A stretch of 45,405 nucleotides of DNA from Legionellales bacterium (GTDB taxonomy: Bacteria; Pseudomonadota; Gammaproteobacteria; Eutrophobiales; Eutrophobiaceae), in assembly GCA_002692205.1 (NCBI GenBank), contig NZJM01000031.1, positions 1-45,405 on the forward strand, in the 5' to 3' direction. Under the pieces are notes generated by a model. The model made no database searches. It saw only the letters and a list, made by a program, of their open reading frames with translations, and was not told the origin of the DNA. The position numbers and the translations under genes were made by a program. How positions within the stretch are numbered: position 1 is the first letter of the stretch; each line of letters opens with the position of its first letter. Shown in pieces: positions 19,745 through 30,042 of the stretch.

Positions 19745-19839
19745 AATTTTTTTTAAAAGGCTGATTTTTCACGAGCAATTATATGATACAGCAGCAATCA
19801 GACACTTGCTGCGTCTTTCTTCAGGTAGGAAAATTTTGA

Positions 19840-20103
19840 TTATTCAGAAAGTTGAGGCAGTTCAAAAACATCCTCAGTTAGCTCTTCTTCTGTATCTAAT
19901 TGATTTATTTTATCAATATTATCAGTGTTGACTAGGTTTTCAGCGATTTCACGGAGCGCGATAACAGTTGGTTTGTCATTATCTGGCGGAACAAGAGGAT
20001 CTGCGCCGAGAGCTATCTGACGTGCTCGTTTGCTTGCAAGCATGACCAATTCATAGCGGTTTATAACATTTTCTAGACAGTCTTCAACAGTTACTCTAGC
20101 CAT
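19840..20103 (-). CDS. rpoZ: DNA-directed RNA polymerase subunit omega
   Basis: [58 protein letters not shown]. Confidence 0.96.
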   Translation of the reverse strand: MARVTVEDCLENVINRYELVMLASKRARQIALGADPLVPPDNDKPTVIALREIAENLVNTDNIDKINQLDTEEELTEDVFELPQLSE

Positions 20104-20168
20104 TCAAATTCCCCAATTTATTTCTAATCATAAACGCCCATTTTTCTTCGGTCGCAATGATACCTAAA

Positions 20169-20840
20169 TCATTCTCTTTGTGCCATTAATTCACTAATAA
20201 AATCGTCATGTAGGCTAGTTTTTTTATGAAGACCTGCCCTAGGACTAGTAATAATTTCATTTAATTTAATCACAGTCTGTTCAAATTCATCATTTACAAG
20301 AATAAAGTCAAATTCATTATAATGTGAAATTTCACTAAACGCGGCGTCCATTCTTCGTTTTATTGTCTCTACACTATCTTTTTGACGACTAATTAGTCTT
20401 TCTTTTAAGGTTTTGTAGTTGGGAGGCAGGATAAAAATCCCCATCGTGTTTATTCCCGACGCCCTAACTTTTTGGGCACCTTGCCAATCTATTTCAAGAA
20501 TGATATTCGATCCCGATTTCAAAATAGATTCAATATGTCCACGAGATGTTCCATAATAATTATCAAAGACTCTCGCATACTCAAGAAAATAGTTCTCTTT
20601 AATCAAATCTTTAAATTTTTTTTCACTTACAAAAAAATAATCTTTTCCTTCTACTTCCCCTTCTCTTGATTGGCGCGTTGTATGTGATATCGAAATAGAT
20701 ACCCGATTGTTTATTTTTTTTAGGGCTTTCAAAAGCGATGTTTTACCAGCACCAGAGGGAGCAGCTACAACAAAGAGAATTGCGTTTTGGTTAACCATTT
20801 CGTTATTCAATATTTTGTATTTGTTCTCGCATTTGCTCAA
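20169..20840 (-). CDS. gmk: guanylate kinase
   Basis: VVAAPSGAGKTSLLKAL, SISHTTRQSREGEVEGKDYFFV, EIDWQGAQKVR; true start probably the internal Met ~45 nt downstream of the listed ORF start. Confidence 0.94.
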   Translation of the reverse strand: MSKCENKYKILNNEMVNQNAILFVVAAPSGAGKTSLLKALKKINNRVSISISHTTRQSREGEVEGKDYFFVSEKKFKDLIKENYFLEYARVFDNYYGTSRGHIESILKSGSNIILEIDWQGAQKVRASGINTMGIFILPPNYKTLKERLISRQKDSVETIKRRMDAAFSEISHYNEFDFILVNDEFEQTVIKLNEIITSPRAGLHKKTSLHDDFISELMAQRE

Positions 20841-21669
20841 TTAGAACTTTGAGCTCAACAGATGCATTACTCGTATCTAGATGGTATGACTTTGAACCCA
20901 ATGTATTTGATTCTCTATTCATTTCTTGCATAAGAAAATCAAGACGTCTTCCCATAGGCCCCTTCTGATTTGTTACTCTCATAACTTCTTCTACATGAGC
21001 AAATAGGCGATCGATTTCCTCTGCTATGTCCATTTTTTGAGAAAGCAGTAATAACTCTTGTTCGAGTCGGTCATTATCTAATTGACTCGAGAGTTCTTTT
21101 GCGCGTTGCATTAATTTTTTTCGTAAGTTCTTTTGGATTATAGGCATTTTTTTTTGTATGTTATTTATAATTTTTTTTATTTTTACACACCGCTGGGCAA
21201 GCATTTTTTTTATTTTTATTCCTTCACGTTGTCGTGTATCAACTACGATATCTAATGTACGAGTTAGTGAGTTGAGAACCGGCTTATTTATTATTTTGGG
21301 ATCTAGAGTATTCTTTTCTAAGACACCGGGCCACCGCAGCAGATCTAATACATTTAATGAATCTGAATTAGATAAGTTTTGACGCGTTTTCTCTGCTGCA
21401 TCAACTACTTTTTTTAAAAAATCCTGATTAATTAGAAGTGATTTATTATTAGCACCATGTTGTTCAATGCGGATATTGCAATCAATTTTTCCTCTTTTTA
21501 ATTTTCGTGAAATGTATTCACGCACCTTTTCTTCAAGTGGCTTCAATTCTTCAGGTAAACGAATTGATATCTCCAAATAACGATGATTTACAGTCCGTAT
21601 CTCACATGAAATTGATTTATCTTTTTTTAGGTCTTCAGTTCTGCCGTAAGCTGTCATACTATGAATCAT
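20803..21669 (-). CDS. yicC: YicC family endoribonuclease-like protein
   Basis: MIHSMTAYGRTE, EIRTVNHRYLEISIRLPEEL, GRRLDFLMQEMNRESNTLGSK. Confidence 0.94.
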   Translation of the reverse strand: MIHSMTAYGRTEDLKKDKSISCEIRTVNHRYLEISIRLPEELKPLEEKVREYISRKLKRGKIDCNIRIEQHGANNKSLLINQDFLKKVVDAAEKTRQNLSNSDSLNVLDLLRWPGVLEKNTLDPKIINKPVLNSLTRTLDIVVDTRQREGIKIKKMLAQRCVKIKKIINNIQKKMPIIQKNLRKKLMQRAKELSSQLDNDRLEQELLLLSQKMDIAEEIDRLFAHVEEVMRVTNQKGPMGRRLDFLMQEMNRESNTLGSKSYHLDTSNASVELKVLIEQMREQIQNIE

Positions 21670-21782
21670 AAAAATTCCTTATTAATATAATATTTGCTAA
21701 TAGTCGTATTTCATTGCTATTGCAGGAAATACGTAGACATATTTTATCGTTATAATACATTACTTTTTGATAGGAGGCTTAT

Positions 21783-22496
21783 ATGCGCTCAGATGGACGT
21801 CTTTTCGATCAACTAAGACCAATTAATATAATAAGAGATTATACATGTTATGCAGAAGGCTCGGTATTGATTGAGTTCGGTAAAACAAAGGTTATTTGTA
21901 ATGCAAGTATAGAAAATGGAGTGCCTAGCTTTTTACGTGGCCAAGATGTGGGCTGGGTGACCGCAGAATATGGAATGCTGCCACGTTCAACGGATTCGCG
22001 TATGAGGCGTGAGGCCGCACAACATAAGCAGGCAGGACGAACAATGGAAATACAAAGATTAATTGGACGTTCACTGCGTACCGCAATTGATATGAATTTA
22101 TTAGGTGAAAATACAATCGTTATTGATTGTGACGTAATTCAAGCTGATGGCGGGACACGGACGGCATCAATTACAGGTGGATATGTTGCTTTATATGACG
22201 CGATTCACAAAGCTATTACGCAGGGTTTAATTAAAAAAAATCCAATTAAGGCAGCAGTAGCCTCTGTTTCTGTGGGTGTGTATAAAGGTGAGCCACTATT
22301 AGACTTAAACTATCTGGAAGATTCGACCGCTGATACAGATATGAATGTGGTTATGGATGAAAATAATAATTTTATAGAGATTCAAGGGACATCAGAGAAA
22401 CGACCATTCACAGATCAAGAATTAAAAAATATGTTAGATATAGCTAAAAAAGGTATATCAGAATTATTTGAATTCCAGAAAAAAGCTTTAGGATAA
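21783..22496 (+). CDS. rph: ribonuclease PH
   Basis: [54 protein letters not shown]. Confidence 0.96.
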   Translation: MRSDGRLFDQLRPINIIRDYTCYAEGSVLIEFGKTKVICNASIENGVPSFLRGQDVGWVTAEYGMLPRSTDSRMRREAAQHKQAGRTMEIQRLIGRSLRTAIDMNLLGENTIVIDCDVIQADGGTRTASITGGYVALYDAIHKAITQGLIKKNPIKAAVASVSVGVYKGEPLLDLNYLEDSTADTDMNVVMDENNNFIEIQGTSEKRPFTDQELKNMLDIAKKGISELFEFQKKALG

Positions 22497-22501
22497 TAAT
22501 T

Positions 22502-23104
22502 TTGAAAGAAGAAAACATAGTGTTAGCTACAAATAATTTAGATAAGGTTAGAGAAATAAACCAATTATTACATGACAGTACATATAGAATTATTCCACAA
22601 TCTAAATTTAATGTAGTTGAGGTTGAAGAAACAGGCAGTACGTTTATAGAGAATGCTTTGATAAAAGCGCGTAATGCTGCCAAATATACGAATATTCCTG
22701 TTATTGCTGATGATTCAGGAATTGAAGTCGTTGCATTAGATGGACGCCCCGGAATCTTTTCGGCTCGTTATGCGGGAGCTGGAGCTACAGATGAGGATAA
22801 CTTAAAAAAACTTATTAAAGATATAAAACAAATAAATGAAAAAAATCGCTATGCAAAGTTTATTTGCGCCATGGTGTATATAACGAATTCAGATGATCAG
22901 AAACCTATAATAGTTGAAGGAGTTTGGGAAGGATACGTTATAACAAAACCTCGTGGCACCAATGGTTTTGGTTATGATCCAATATTTTATATTCCAGAAT
23001 ATAAATGCACGTCAGCTGAATTAGATAACGAAGAAAAGAACAAATTAAGCCATCGCGGACAAGCATTAAGAAAATTAATCGAAAAGTTGAATAAAGTTAA
23101 ATAG
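22502..23104 (+). CDS. rdgB: XTP/dITP diphosphatase (RdgB/HAM1 family); TTG start
   Basis: IVLATNNLDKVREINQLL, PVIADDSGIEVVALDGRPGIFSARYAG, NGFGYDPIFYIPE. Confidence 0.94.
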   Translation: MKEENIVLATNNLDKVREINQLLHDSTYRIIPQSKFNVVEVEETGSTFIENALIKARNAAKYTNIPVIADDSGIEVVALDGRPGIFSARYAGAGATDEDNLKKLIKDIKQINEKNRYAKFICAMVYITNSDDQKPIIVEGVWEGYVITKPRGTNGFGYDPIFYIPEYKCTSAELDNEEKNKLSHRGQALRKLIEKLNKVK

Positions 23105-23107
23105 TAT

Positions 23108-24280
23108 ATGAAAAAAGAAATTGATGTCGAAACTGCATCAAGCATACCCATCTCACTATATATCCATATTCCTTGGTGCGTAAAGAAATGCCCCTATTGT
23201 GATTTTAATTCTCACGAAGCATCAATGTCTTTTGATGAGCAAGGCTATATTAATGCTTTAATAAATGATCTTGAAGTTGAATTACCTCATATTAGTGATA
23301 GGTTATTAACAAGTATATTTATCGGAGGTGGCACGCCAAGTTTATTTTCACCAGAATCGTTAGATATGTTACTTAGTTCAATCAGAGAATATTTAAATTT
23401 ATATTCAAATATAGAAATAACTCTAGAAGTGAATCCTGGAACTGTAGAAGCCAAGAAATTTTTTGAATATAAAGAAGTAGGTATAAATCGTCTATCTATT
23501 GGAATACAAAGTTTTGATGATAAATCTTTGAAATTATTAGGTAGGATTCATGATGCTGATGAAGCAAAGGAAGCAATTTTAATTTGCAAAGAAGCAGGAT
23601 TCGGGAATTTTAATTTAGATATTATGTATGGTTTGCCTAACCAAACCGTAGATAATGCTTTATTAGATCTTACGCAGGCAGTTGAGCAATCACCAACACA
23701 TATTTCATGGTATCAATTGACCATTGAACCAAATACTGCATTTAGTTCCAATCCGCCACAGATACCTAATGATGATATTACTTGGGACATGCAGAAAGAA
23801 GGACAAGAATTTCTTAAACATAGTGACTTTCATCGATATGAAATTTCTGCGTATACAAAGAAAAAATTTGCATCAATTCATAATACTAATTATTGGGAAT
23901 TTGGTGACTACATTGGAATTGGGGCTGGTGCGCATAGCAAAGTTACAAACGCGAGCGAAGGAAAAATTGAGAGATATTCTCGACATAAAATTCCCAAGCG
24001 TTACATTGAGTTAGCTGGTTCTAAAGCTGTCATTACCGAAAAACGGTTATTAAATGCCTCTGAAATACCGCTTGAATTTATGATGAATGCATTACGTTTA
24101 ACTGATGGGGTGCCAAGTAAACTTTTTTTTGAGAGAACAGGTTTATCTATGGACACAATAGCAAAAGAATTGAAATATGCAGAAAAGGGAGGTCTTCTTG
24201 AGTCGCATCAAAATAAAATAATACCGTCTTCCCAAGGACAACGTTATTTAAATGATTTACTAGAGATATTCATGAGGTAA
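23108..24280 (+). CDS. hemW: radical SAM heme chaperone HemW
   Basis: SLYIHIPWCVKKCPYCDFNSHE, FIGGGTPSLFSPESLDMLL, GIGAGAHSK; rph-rdgB-hemW order. Confidence 0.95.
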   Translation: MKKEIDVETASSIPISLYIHIPWCVKKCPYCDFNSHEASMSFDEQGYINALINDLEVELPHISDRLLTSIFIGGGTPSLFSPESLDMLLSSIREYLNLYSNIEITLEVNPGTVEAKKFFEYKEVGINRLSIGIQSFDDKSLKLLGRIHDADEAKEAILICKEAGFGNFNLDIMYGLPNQTVDNALLDLTQAVEQSPTHISWYQLTIEPNTAFSSNPPQIPNDDITWDMQKEGQEFLKHSDFHRYEISAYTKKKFASIHNTNYWEFGDYIGIGAGAHSKVTNASEGKIERYSRHKIPKRYIELAGSKAVITEKRLLNASEIPLEFMMNALRLTDGVPSKLFFERTGLSMDTIAKELKYAEKGGLLESHQNKIIPSSQGQRYLNDLLEIFMR

Positions 24281-24288
24281 CCTAAATA

Positions 24289-24711
24289 TTATTCGCCAAC
24301 TATTTGAACAATAATATCTCGTTTTCTAGGAGTGGTATCAAAATCAATTATTACTATTTGTTGCCAAGTTCCAAGCGTGAGTTTTCTATCTAAAAATGGG
24401 ACAGATAGCGATTGTCCCTGAATCTGTGCACGTAAATGACTATGCGCATTATCCTCACCTGAATTTAATATATTATGTTTCCATTTCTCATCTTCAGGTA
24501 CTAATGTTTTCCAGATCATGTTCGTATCACTATGCAACCCTGATTCATCTTCAAAAATCATAACTGAGGCAGTTGTATGTTTTACAAATATTGTAATGAT
24601 ACCATTATCTATTTTTAATTTAGAAAGAGCAGTTGATATTTTTTTTGTAATATTGATTACTTCATTGCTACCTTTCATATCCAATACAAATTGTTTTGTG
24701 ATTACTGGCAT
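24289..24711 (-). CDS. YjbQ / UPF0047 family protein
   Basis: GIITIFVKHTTASVMIFEDESG...NSGEDNAHSHLRAQIQGQSLSVPFLDRKLTLGTWQQIVIIDFDTTPRKRDIIVQIVG. Confidence 0.92.
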   Translation of the reverse strand: MPVITKQFVLDMKGSNEVINITKKISTALSKLKIDNGIITIFVKHTTASVMIFEDESGLHSDTNMIWKTLVPEDEKWKHNILNSGEDNAHSHLRAQIQGQSLSVPFLDRKLTLGTWQQIVIIDFDTTPRKRDIIVQIVGE

Positions 24712-24725
24712 ATATTATCCTTAAT

Positions 24726-25586
24726 TTAGATCTTTCTTAGATAATTAAATTCTTCTTTTGAAATGTTTCCGTCACGAGCATCTTTTAAAATATCATCAAA
24801 TAGACCATCTGCTATTAGTTTACGAACCGCTAGCAGTACACTTTTGCTAATTCTTCCTTCATCTACAAGGCTATCGAGATAGTTGAATGCTTCTAAAAAG
24901 CTTTCATCGCAACGATTATAATAATCACCTCCACGTATTCTATTACTATATGCTTCTAACTGTTCGCAGGCGATAAGAATTTCACCTAATTTTTTCACCC
25001 AATTTTGAGCATTATCCATTTTTTCTGGATAGTAATAATATAGTATTACTTTTCCCATCCAGTCTAACCATTCAATTCCTCTTTTTTTAAGCTCAGGCTT
25101 AATTTTTTCTATTTCACGATTAAAGCGTCTAGCATAGCCAAGTCTCATTTCAACTTGTTCTTTTGCCCATTCAGTATTTTCAATTCCAATTTCATATAGT
25201 TCTGATGAATACATATCCCAGAATGCTTCGGTTTCTTTTCCATACGTTGTATTTGGAAATTTTTGACGCCACTCTAATGGCCTTGTAGGCACATTATTAT
25301 TTTTTGCCCACGACCATATTTTGCCAAATAATGCTTGATCAAGACCAGCGCGTCCTAAATCATGAAGAAGACAAGTAATTTGATATTCACATATAATTTT
25401 TTCACTATAATTTAAAGATTTAGCAACAGCGGCACACATTTTTGCTGTTCTAGTGACATGTTCTTTATCATAACCTAGAATAATTTTAGCGCTTTTTATT
25501 GGATGCGGGTAATCGTAATACTTTAATAAGCTCTCCACTGTTGATTGGGAAACCCATAGTAATGAATCTGGAAATATTAATTTCAT
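24726..25586 (-). CDS. HD domain protein (putative metal-dependent phosphohydrolase)
   Basis: EHVTRTAKMCAAVAKSLNYSEKIICEYQITCLLHDLGRAGLD. Confidence 0.75.
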   Translation of the reverse strand: MKLIFPDSLLWVSQSTVESLLKYYDYPHPIKSAKIILGYDKEHVTRTAKMCAAVAKSLNYSEKIICEYQITCLLHDLGRAGLDQALFGKIWSWAKNNNVPTRPLEWRQKFPNTTYGKETEAFWDMYSSELYEIGIENTEWAKEQVEMRLGYARRFNREIEKIKPELKKRGIEWLDWMGKVILYYYYPEKMDNAQNWVKKLGEILIACEQLEAYSNRIRGGDYYNRCDESFLEAFNYLDSLVDEGRISKSVLLAVRKLIADGLFDDILKDARDGNISKEEFNYLRKI

Positions 25587-25666
25587 ATCTTAGAGTCTAA
25601 AAGAAAGTAAAAGTAAAAGTAAATTAAATATAGTGATAGCTCAAAATATTTGCTATTTTTGAGAAT

Positions 25667-26296
25667 ATGATATTCCATGCTTCCAAATTTAAATATTTTT
25701 TTTTCTTAGTTCTCATTATTTCTATAGTAAGTGGGTGTGGAAAAAAGAATCCAACTTTACCTTTATTATCAACTAATTCTGTAATTTTGGCCTTTGGCGA
25801 TAGTCTTACCTATGGATATAATGTGCCCAAAACAAAAAGTTATCCGGCATTTCTTGAGGTATTAGCAGGGTTAAAAGTTGTTAATGCAGGTGTTTCTGGA
25901 GAGATCTCTGAGCAAGGCTTAAAGAGGTTTCCTAAAACTTTAGATAAGCATAATCCTCAATTGGTAATTCTTTGCCATGGTGGGAATGATATGCTTCGTA
26001 AACTTGATGTTAAAAAAATGGAATTGAATCTACGTGAAATGATCCAGCTATCATTGAGCAGGGAAATACCAGTTATTTTATTAGGAGTACCTAAGCCAGG
26101 TCTATTTTTATCTGTTGCTGATATTTATGAAGAAATTGCCAGTTCAATGAATGTTATTTTTATAAAAGACTTAATTCCTGAAGTATTGGGTAACAAGTCG
26201 TTAAAATCAGATTCTATTCATCCAAATGAAAAAGGCTATAGCATCATGGCTGAAGAGATATATTCTTTGTTGTTAGATACAGGCGCAATTCAATAA
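25667..26296 (+). CDS. tesA: GDSL arylesterase/lipase TesA-like, probable lipoprotein
   Basis: Lipobox IVSGCGK; FGDSLTYGYNV, GVSGEIS, HGGNDMLR, DSIHPNEKGY. Confidence 0.85.
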   Translation: MIFHASKFKYFFFLVLIISIVSGCGKKNPTLPLLSTNSVILAFGDSLTYGYNVPKTKSYPAFLEVLAGLKVVNAGVSGEISEQGLKRFPKTLDKHNPQLVILCHGGNDMLRKLDVKKMELNLREMIQLSLSREIPVILLGVPKPGLFLSVADIYEEIASSMNVIFIKDLIPEVLGNKSLKSDSIHPNEKGYSIMAEEIYSLLLDTGAIQ

Positions 26297-26344
26297 AAAT
26301 TAATAAACTATTAAGAATCGTTTAAATTTAAAGGGGAAAATGTA

Positions 26345-26779
26345 ATGCTCGAAGTTAATGAAATACTTTATCCATTTTTTCAAATCGGTTTTTTATTATG
26401 CGTAGCTTTTTTAATTATATGGAATAGGGTTCTTATAATTAGGGTTGTTAAATTAAGACGTGAAAAAAAAATCATTTTAGGATCAGGGGGAGATGAGGAG
26501 TTAATACGTGCTATCAGATGTCATGGAAATTTTATTGAAAGCGTATCTATAACTATCATTATTCCAATTATCCTTTTCTTTCAAAAGGAATTTGTAGTTT
26601 TTAGTTTTGTTGCACTATTTTTATTAAGTATTGGAAGATTTATACATTCAGAAGGATTAAAAAAAGTTGATGAGAATTTAGACTACAGAAGAAGAGGAAT
26701 GTATTTTAGTCGCTATGCCAATGTTGTTTCACTTATTGGCATCACTCTTTATATTTTGCATATTGCCATGTCTTTTTGA
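26345..26779 (+). CDS. MAPEG family membrane protein
   Basis: RAIRCHGNFIESVSITIIIPIILF; four TM segments; RFIHSEGL. Confidence 0.8.
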   Translation: MLEVNEILYPFFQIGFLLCVAFLIIWNRVLIIRVVKLRREKKIILGSGGDEELIRAIRCHGNFIESVSITIIIPIILFFQKEFVVFSFVALFLLSIGRFIHSEGLKKVDENLDYRRRGMYFSRYANVVSLIGITLYILHIAMSF

Positions 26780-27349
26780 TGTTTTTTTAACAGGGAGCGT
26801 GAACCAGTCGTTTCTTGTAATCTCATGAAAGTGATCAGCTTCTTCAATAATTAATCTAGAGGTTGTACTCTCAACAGCAGCAATTTCAACGCGAACGCCT
26901 TCTGATTTAAGATGACGTACTAATTCAATATAATCTGAGTCACCTGACATAATAATTATGGTATCTACTTTATCTGCAACTTGAATTGCATTTATAGAAA
27001 GAGGTATATCAGCACTTTTATGGCATGGCCTAACTGAACCATGATAGAAATTATGCAAGCGCTCTTGCAGCTTATTTGATATGTGCTTGCCTTCTCTAAA
27101 ATAAACTAAACGACTTAGACCGCGATTAACTAATAGTTTTGGTATCAATACATCAAAATTTAGCATTGTATTAATATCATTAGATTCTGAGTGGATACTG
27201 CGCTCTATATTATTTCCATCAATTAAGATTGCGACTGATTGAGATATTAAGATATTCTCAGTATTATTTTGTGTTTCGTTTATTTCGTTCACAATAAGTT
27301 TTACAATTTTAATTAATTTCTTTATTATCTTTTTCTGTTTTAGTTTCAA
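26729..27349 (-). CDS. NYN domain (LabA/PIN-like) protein
   Basis: VAILIDGNNIERS, LVYFREG, KVDTIIIMSGDSDYIELVRHLKSEGVRVEIAA. Confidence 0.85.
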   Translation of the reverse strand: MKLKQKKIIKKLIKIVKLIVNEINETQNNTENILISQSVAILIDGNNIERSIHSESNDINTMLNFDVLIPKLLVNRGLSRLVYFREGKHISNKLQERLHNFYHGSVRPCHKSADIPLSINAIQVADKVDTIIIMSGDSDYIELVRHLKSEGVRVEIAAVESTTSRLIIEEADHFHEITRNDWFTLPVKKTSKRHGNMQNIKSDANK

Positions 27350-27758
27350 TATTATAATTAGTATCCTGCCTTTTTATATTGACAGCATGTTTTTGCTTAT
27401 AAATATCAAATACTTTCTCAGCACTTAACCCAGCACACATCATTGCAGATATTAAAAAATGTAATATATCGATTAATTCTACACGTATATTTTGCATGTC
27501 TATCTTATCTTTACTCCACCACTTCCACAATAACTCGTCATCTAATTCAAGCAATTCTTCTTTTAAAGCCTTTGCATATTTCACCAACCATTCATTAGGT
27601 AAATCATTTACCATTATTTCATTGTTTTCTAAAGCAGTCATGATTGTTTGCATACTTAAATCATTGCCTAATTTATCTTTAATGTTATTCTTTTTAAAGA
27701 CATAATCATTCAGTTCTGATTGCATTTCAAAAATGTTTTCCAGCATAATCATCTCCAT
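27309..27758 (-). CDS. dimeric dUTPase (dUTPase_2 family, all-alpha)
   Basis: LKEELLELDDELLWKWWSKDKIDMQNIRVELIDILHFLISAMMCAGLSAEKVFDIYKQKHAVNIKRQ. Confidence 0.85.
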   Translation of the reverse strand: MEMIMLENIFEMQSELNDYVFKKNNIKDKLGNDLSMQTIMTALENNEIMVNDLPNEWLVKYAKALKEELLELDDELLWKWWSKDKIDMQNIRVELIDILHFLISAMMCAGLSAEKVFDIYKQKHAVNIKRQDTNYNIETKTEKDNKEIN

Positions 27759-27885
27759 TTCTGATTACATATTATTTCTATATGAATTTACTATATCACC
27801 TTTTTATATACAAAAATGTTTCAAGCTGCTTAATACTATATAATTACATTTTTTATATCTAGCAGTCTTTTTATCAATATGCAGA

Positions 27886-28782
27886 ATGAAAATTAAATAC
27901 ATACAAATTAATAAACGCTACATTATGCATGGTTTTCTGCCTGCTTTTTTTTCTGCCTGCTTTTTTGCTGTTATGGTAACTTGCATAAAAGCGGCGTCAT
28001 CTGAATTAGCAGTAATACAGCTCGTATTTCTTAGAAGCTTTGTTGGTTTAATTATCATTCTTCCTTTTGTTATTCATCTTGGAAGCTCATATTTGAGGAC
28101 ATCTATCGTACATATGCATTTATTACGTGGTCTGATTAGTATTTCAGCTATGACATGCTTATATTTTGCTATTGCGAATATAGGTTTATCCGAAGCTACA
28201 TTATTAAATGCCGCGTCACCCTTATTTATAGCATTATTAGCTGTACCGATCCTTAATGAAAGAGTCAGCTTCATGATTTTTTTCATTTTACTTATCGGAT
28301 TTATTGGAGTGATTCTTATTTTAAAACCAGGAACATCCATGTTCTCTATTGGAGCTATTGTTGGCCTTTGTTCAGGTTTTTTTATTGCCTGTGCAAAAAT
28401 ATTGATTCGATATATGGCTAGTACTGAACCTGTTATACGAACTGTATTTTATTTTAGTATCTTCTCGACAATTTATTCTGGCATTGCAATGTTATGGTTT
28501 TGGCAAACACCTAGTATGCATGACCTATTAATTATGATTTTAGCTGGTATTTGTGCGACGGGTGGACAAACACTTCTAACATATGCTTTTACAAATAATG
28601 AAGCATCGACAGTCTCTCCATTTACATACATTACAGTATTAATGGCAACATTATTTGCGTGGATCGGATGGAATGAATTACCCGATATAAGTTCTGGAAT
28701 TGGCGCTATATTTATTATCGGATCTTGTTTATTTCTAACTGTTCAGGGTCAGTTACCAAGTGCTTGGAAGCAAAAAAAATAA
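27886..28782 (+). CDS. EamA/DMT family transporter
   Basis: Ten predicted TM segments; LRSFVGLIIILPF, LNERVSFMIFFILLIGFIGVILILKPG. Confidence 0.88.
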   Translation: MKIKYIQINKRYIMHGFLPAFFSACFFAVMVTCIKAASSELAVIQLVFLRSFVGLIIILPFVIHLGSSYLRTSIVHMHLLRGLISISAMTCLYFAIANIGLSEATLLNAASPLFIALLAVPILNERVSFMIFFILLIGFIGVILILKPGTSMFSIGAIVGLCSGFFIACAKILIRYMASTEPVIRTVFYFSIFSTIYSGIAMLWFWQTPSMHDLLIMILAGICATGGQTLLTYAFTNNEASTVSPFTYITVLMATLFAWIGWNELPDISSGIGAIFIIGSCLFLTVQGQLPSAWKQKK

Positions 28783-28804
28783 GCTAAATTTTTCATACCT
28801 CTAT

Positions 28805-29137
28805 TTAAGGGCGATTATTTGTTGGTTGAACTAAAATCCATGGCTTTATAACGACTGCCCAAACTATCATGTTATTTTTATGCCATGCTTTTGCAAGCTC
28901 ATCGCTAACTTTTTCTACGTATTTTTTTTTCATCCACTCTTTTATCTTCTCTTCGTTATCAATGGATAATTGATGCGCAACATCTATCAAATCAAGATTA
29001 GACGAAACGTATATTACTGTACCTTTCGCAAAAAAAGGTAGCAGTTCTCTCCAGGGAGTTTTCGAGGTTTCTAAGTTTAATTTGTGGTGGCTAACTTCAG
29101 ACTTTTTATCTTCGGTATTATTTAAGCCAGAACTCAT
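28805..29137 (-). CDS. DUF2288 family protein
   Basis: TPWRELLPFFAKGTVIYVSSNLDLIDVAHQLSIDNEEKIKEWMKKKYVEKVSDELAKAW...VVIKPWILVQP. Confidence 0.8.
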   Translation of the reverse strand: MSSGLNNTEDKKSEVSHHKLNLETSKTPWRELLPFFAKGTVIYVSSNLDLIDVAHQLSIDNEEKIKEWMKKKYVEKVSDELAKAWHKNNMIVWAVVIKPWILVQPTNNRP

Positions 29138-30042
29138 TTTTTTGATTTTGATATTACTTCCAAAACATGTTTGATTATTTCATCTGGAGCTTCTCTGTGA
29201 ATTTGATGCCCACTGTTACTAATGATAGTTTGCCAGCTATTTCTACTTAATTTTAGTAAATCTTTTTGCATTTCCTGCCATTCATTTTCTAAAGAGATTC
29301 CATCGAGAACAGGTAATTGCCCTTTTCCTCTAGATAACACCGCTATTGGTATGTCTTTTATTGGCCCAGCATGCTTTACTTGATAAGCACTTTCCTTGAA
29401 ATATTTGAGTTCACCCATTTGAGCAAAAGTTGCTTTTCTGCTTGAATTTAAAAAGTACCATTTTTTTTCAAAAGGAGTGAAATCATCTGGAGCGAAACCT
29501 TTTCGCCCTGTAATCAGAGGTTTTTTCTCGACTTTGTCTAACGCGGATAATCGATATATTTGCTCTGGGTGGGAAGAGTCTACTAGAACTAACCCTAAGA
29601 TATTCTTTGGAAATTTGGCAGCTAAATAGCGTGCTGTAAATCCACCAAATGAGTGTCCTACGACTATAAACGGACCGGGGATTTCAGCTTTTTTTATCAG
29701 AAGATTCAACTCATGAACAATCGTTGCTGTGGTTCTCATTCCTCTACCCGGATCACTCCATCCATAGCCTGCTCTGTCATATACGCAAACACGAGCACTT
29801 TCAGATAAACGCTTAGCTATTCTATACCAGCTTGCAGATGACTCAGCAATTCCGACATCGATTAGAATAGTTGGTGATTCACTACCAAGACAGTCTATGT
29901 ACATTGTCTGGAATCCAATATTTATGAAACGTCCAGGCGGAGTAAACGGGACATCAGTCGCATATACGTTGGTACTAAGGGGTAGCGCTAAAAAAATAGC
30001 GATAATAATAAAGCATGATTTTTTTGAGATTGACATTATCAT
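29134..30042 (-). CDS. secreted alpha/beta hydrolase
   Basis: Signal peptide; VCVYDRAGYGWSDPG, FIVVGHSFGGFTARYLA (GHSFGG), GHQIHREAP. Confidence 0.88.
   Translation of the reverse strand: MIMSISKKSCFIIIAIFLALPLSTNVYATDVPFTPPGRFINIGFQTMYIDCLGSESPTILIDVGIAESSASWYRIAKRLSESARVCVYDRAGYGWSDPGRGMRTTATIVHELNLLIKKAEIPGPFIVVGHSFGGFTARYLAAKFPKNILGLVLVDSSHPEQIYRLSALDKVEKKPLITGRKGFAPDDFTPFEKKWYFLNSSRKATFAQMGELKYFKESAYQVKHAGPIKDIPIAVLSRGKGQLPVLDGISLENEWQEMQKDLLKLSRNSWQTIISNSGHQIHREAPDEIIKHVLEVISKSKK

Noticed and set aside
19791-19812. GCAGCAA...TTGCTGC inverted repeat between rpoZ and spoT as a terminator
   Set aside because: Short stem, 8-nt loop and no T-run on the transcribed (minus) strand; the genes are probably co-transcribed.
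25600-25625. AAAAGT tandem hexamers between the HD gene and tesA
   Set aside because: Only about three short imperfect copies in A-rich DNA; not distinguishable from background.
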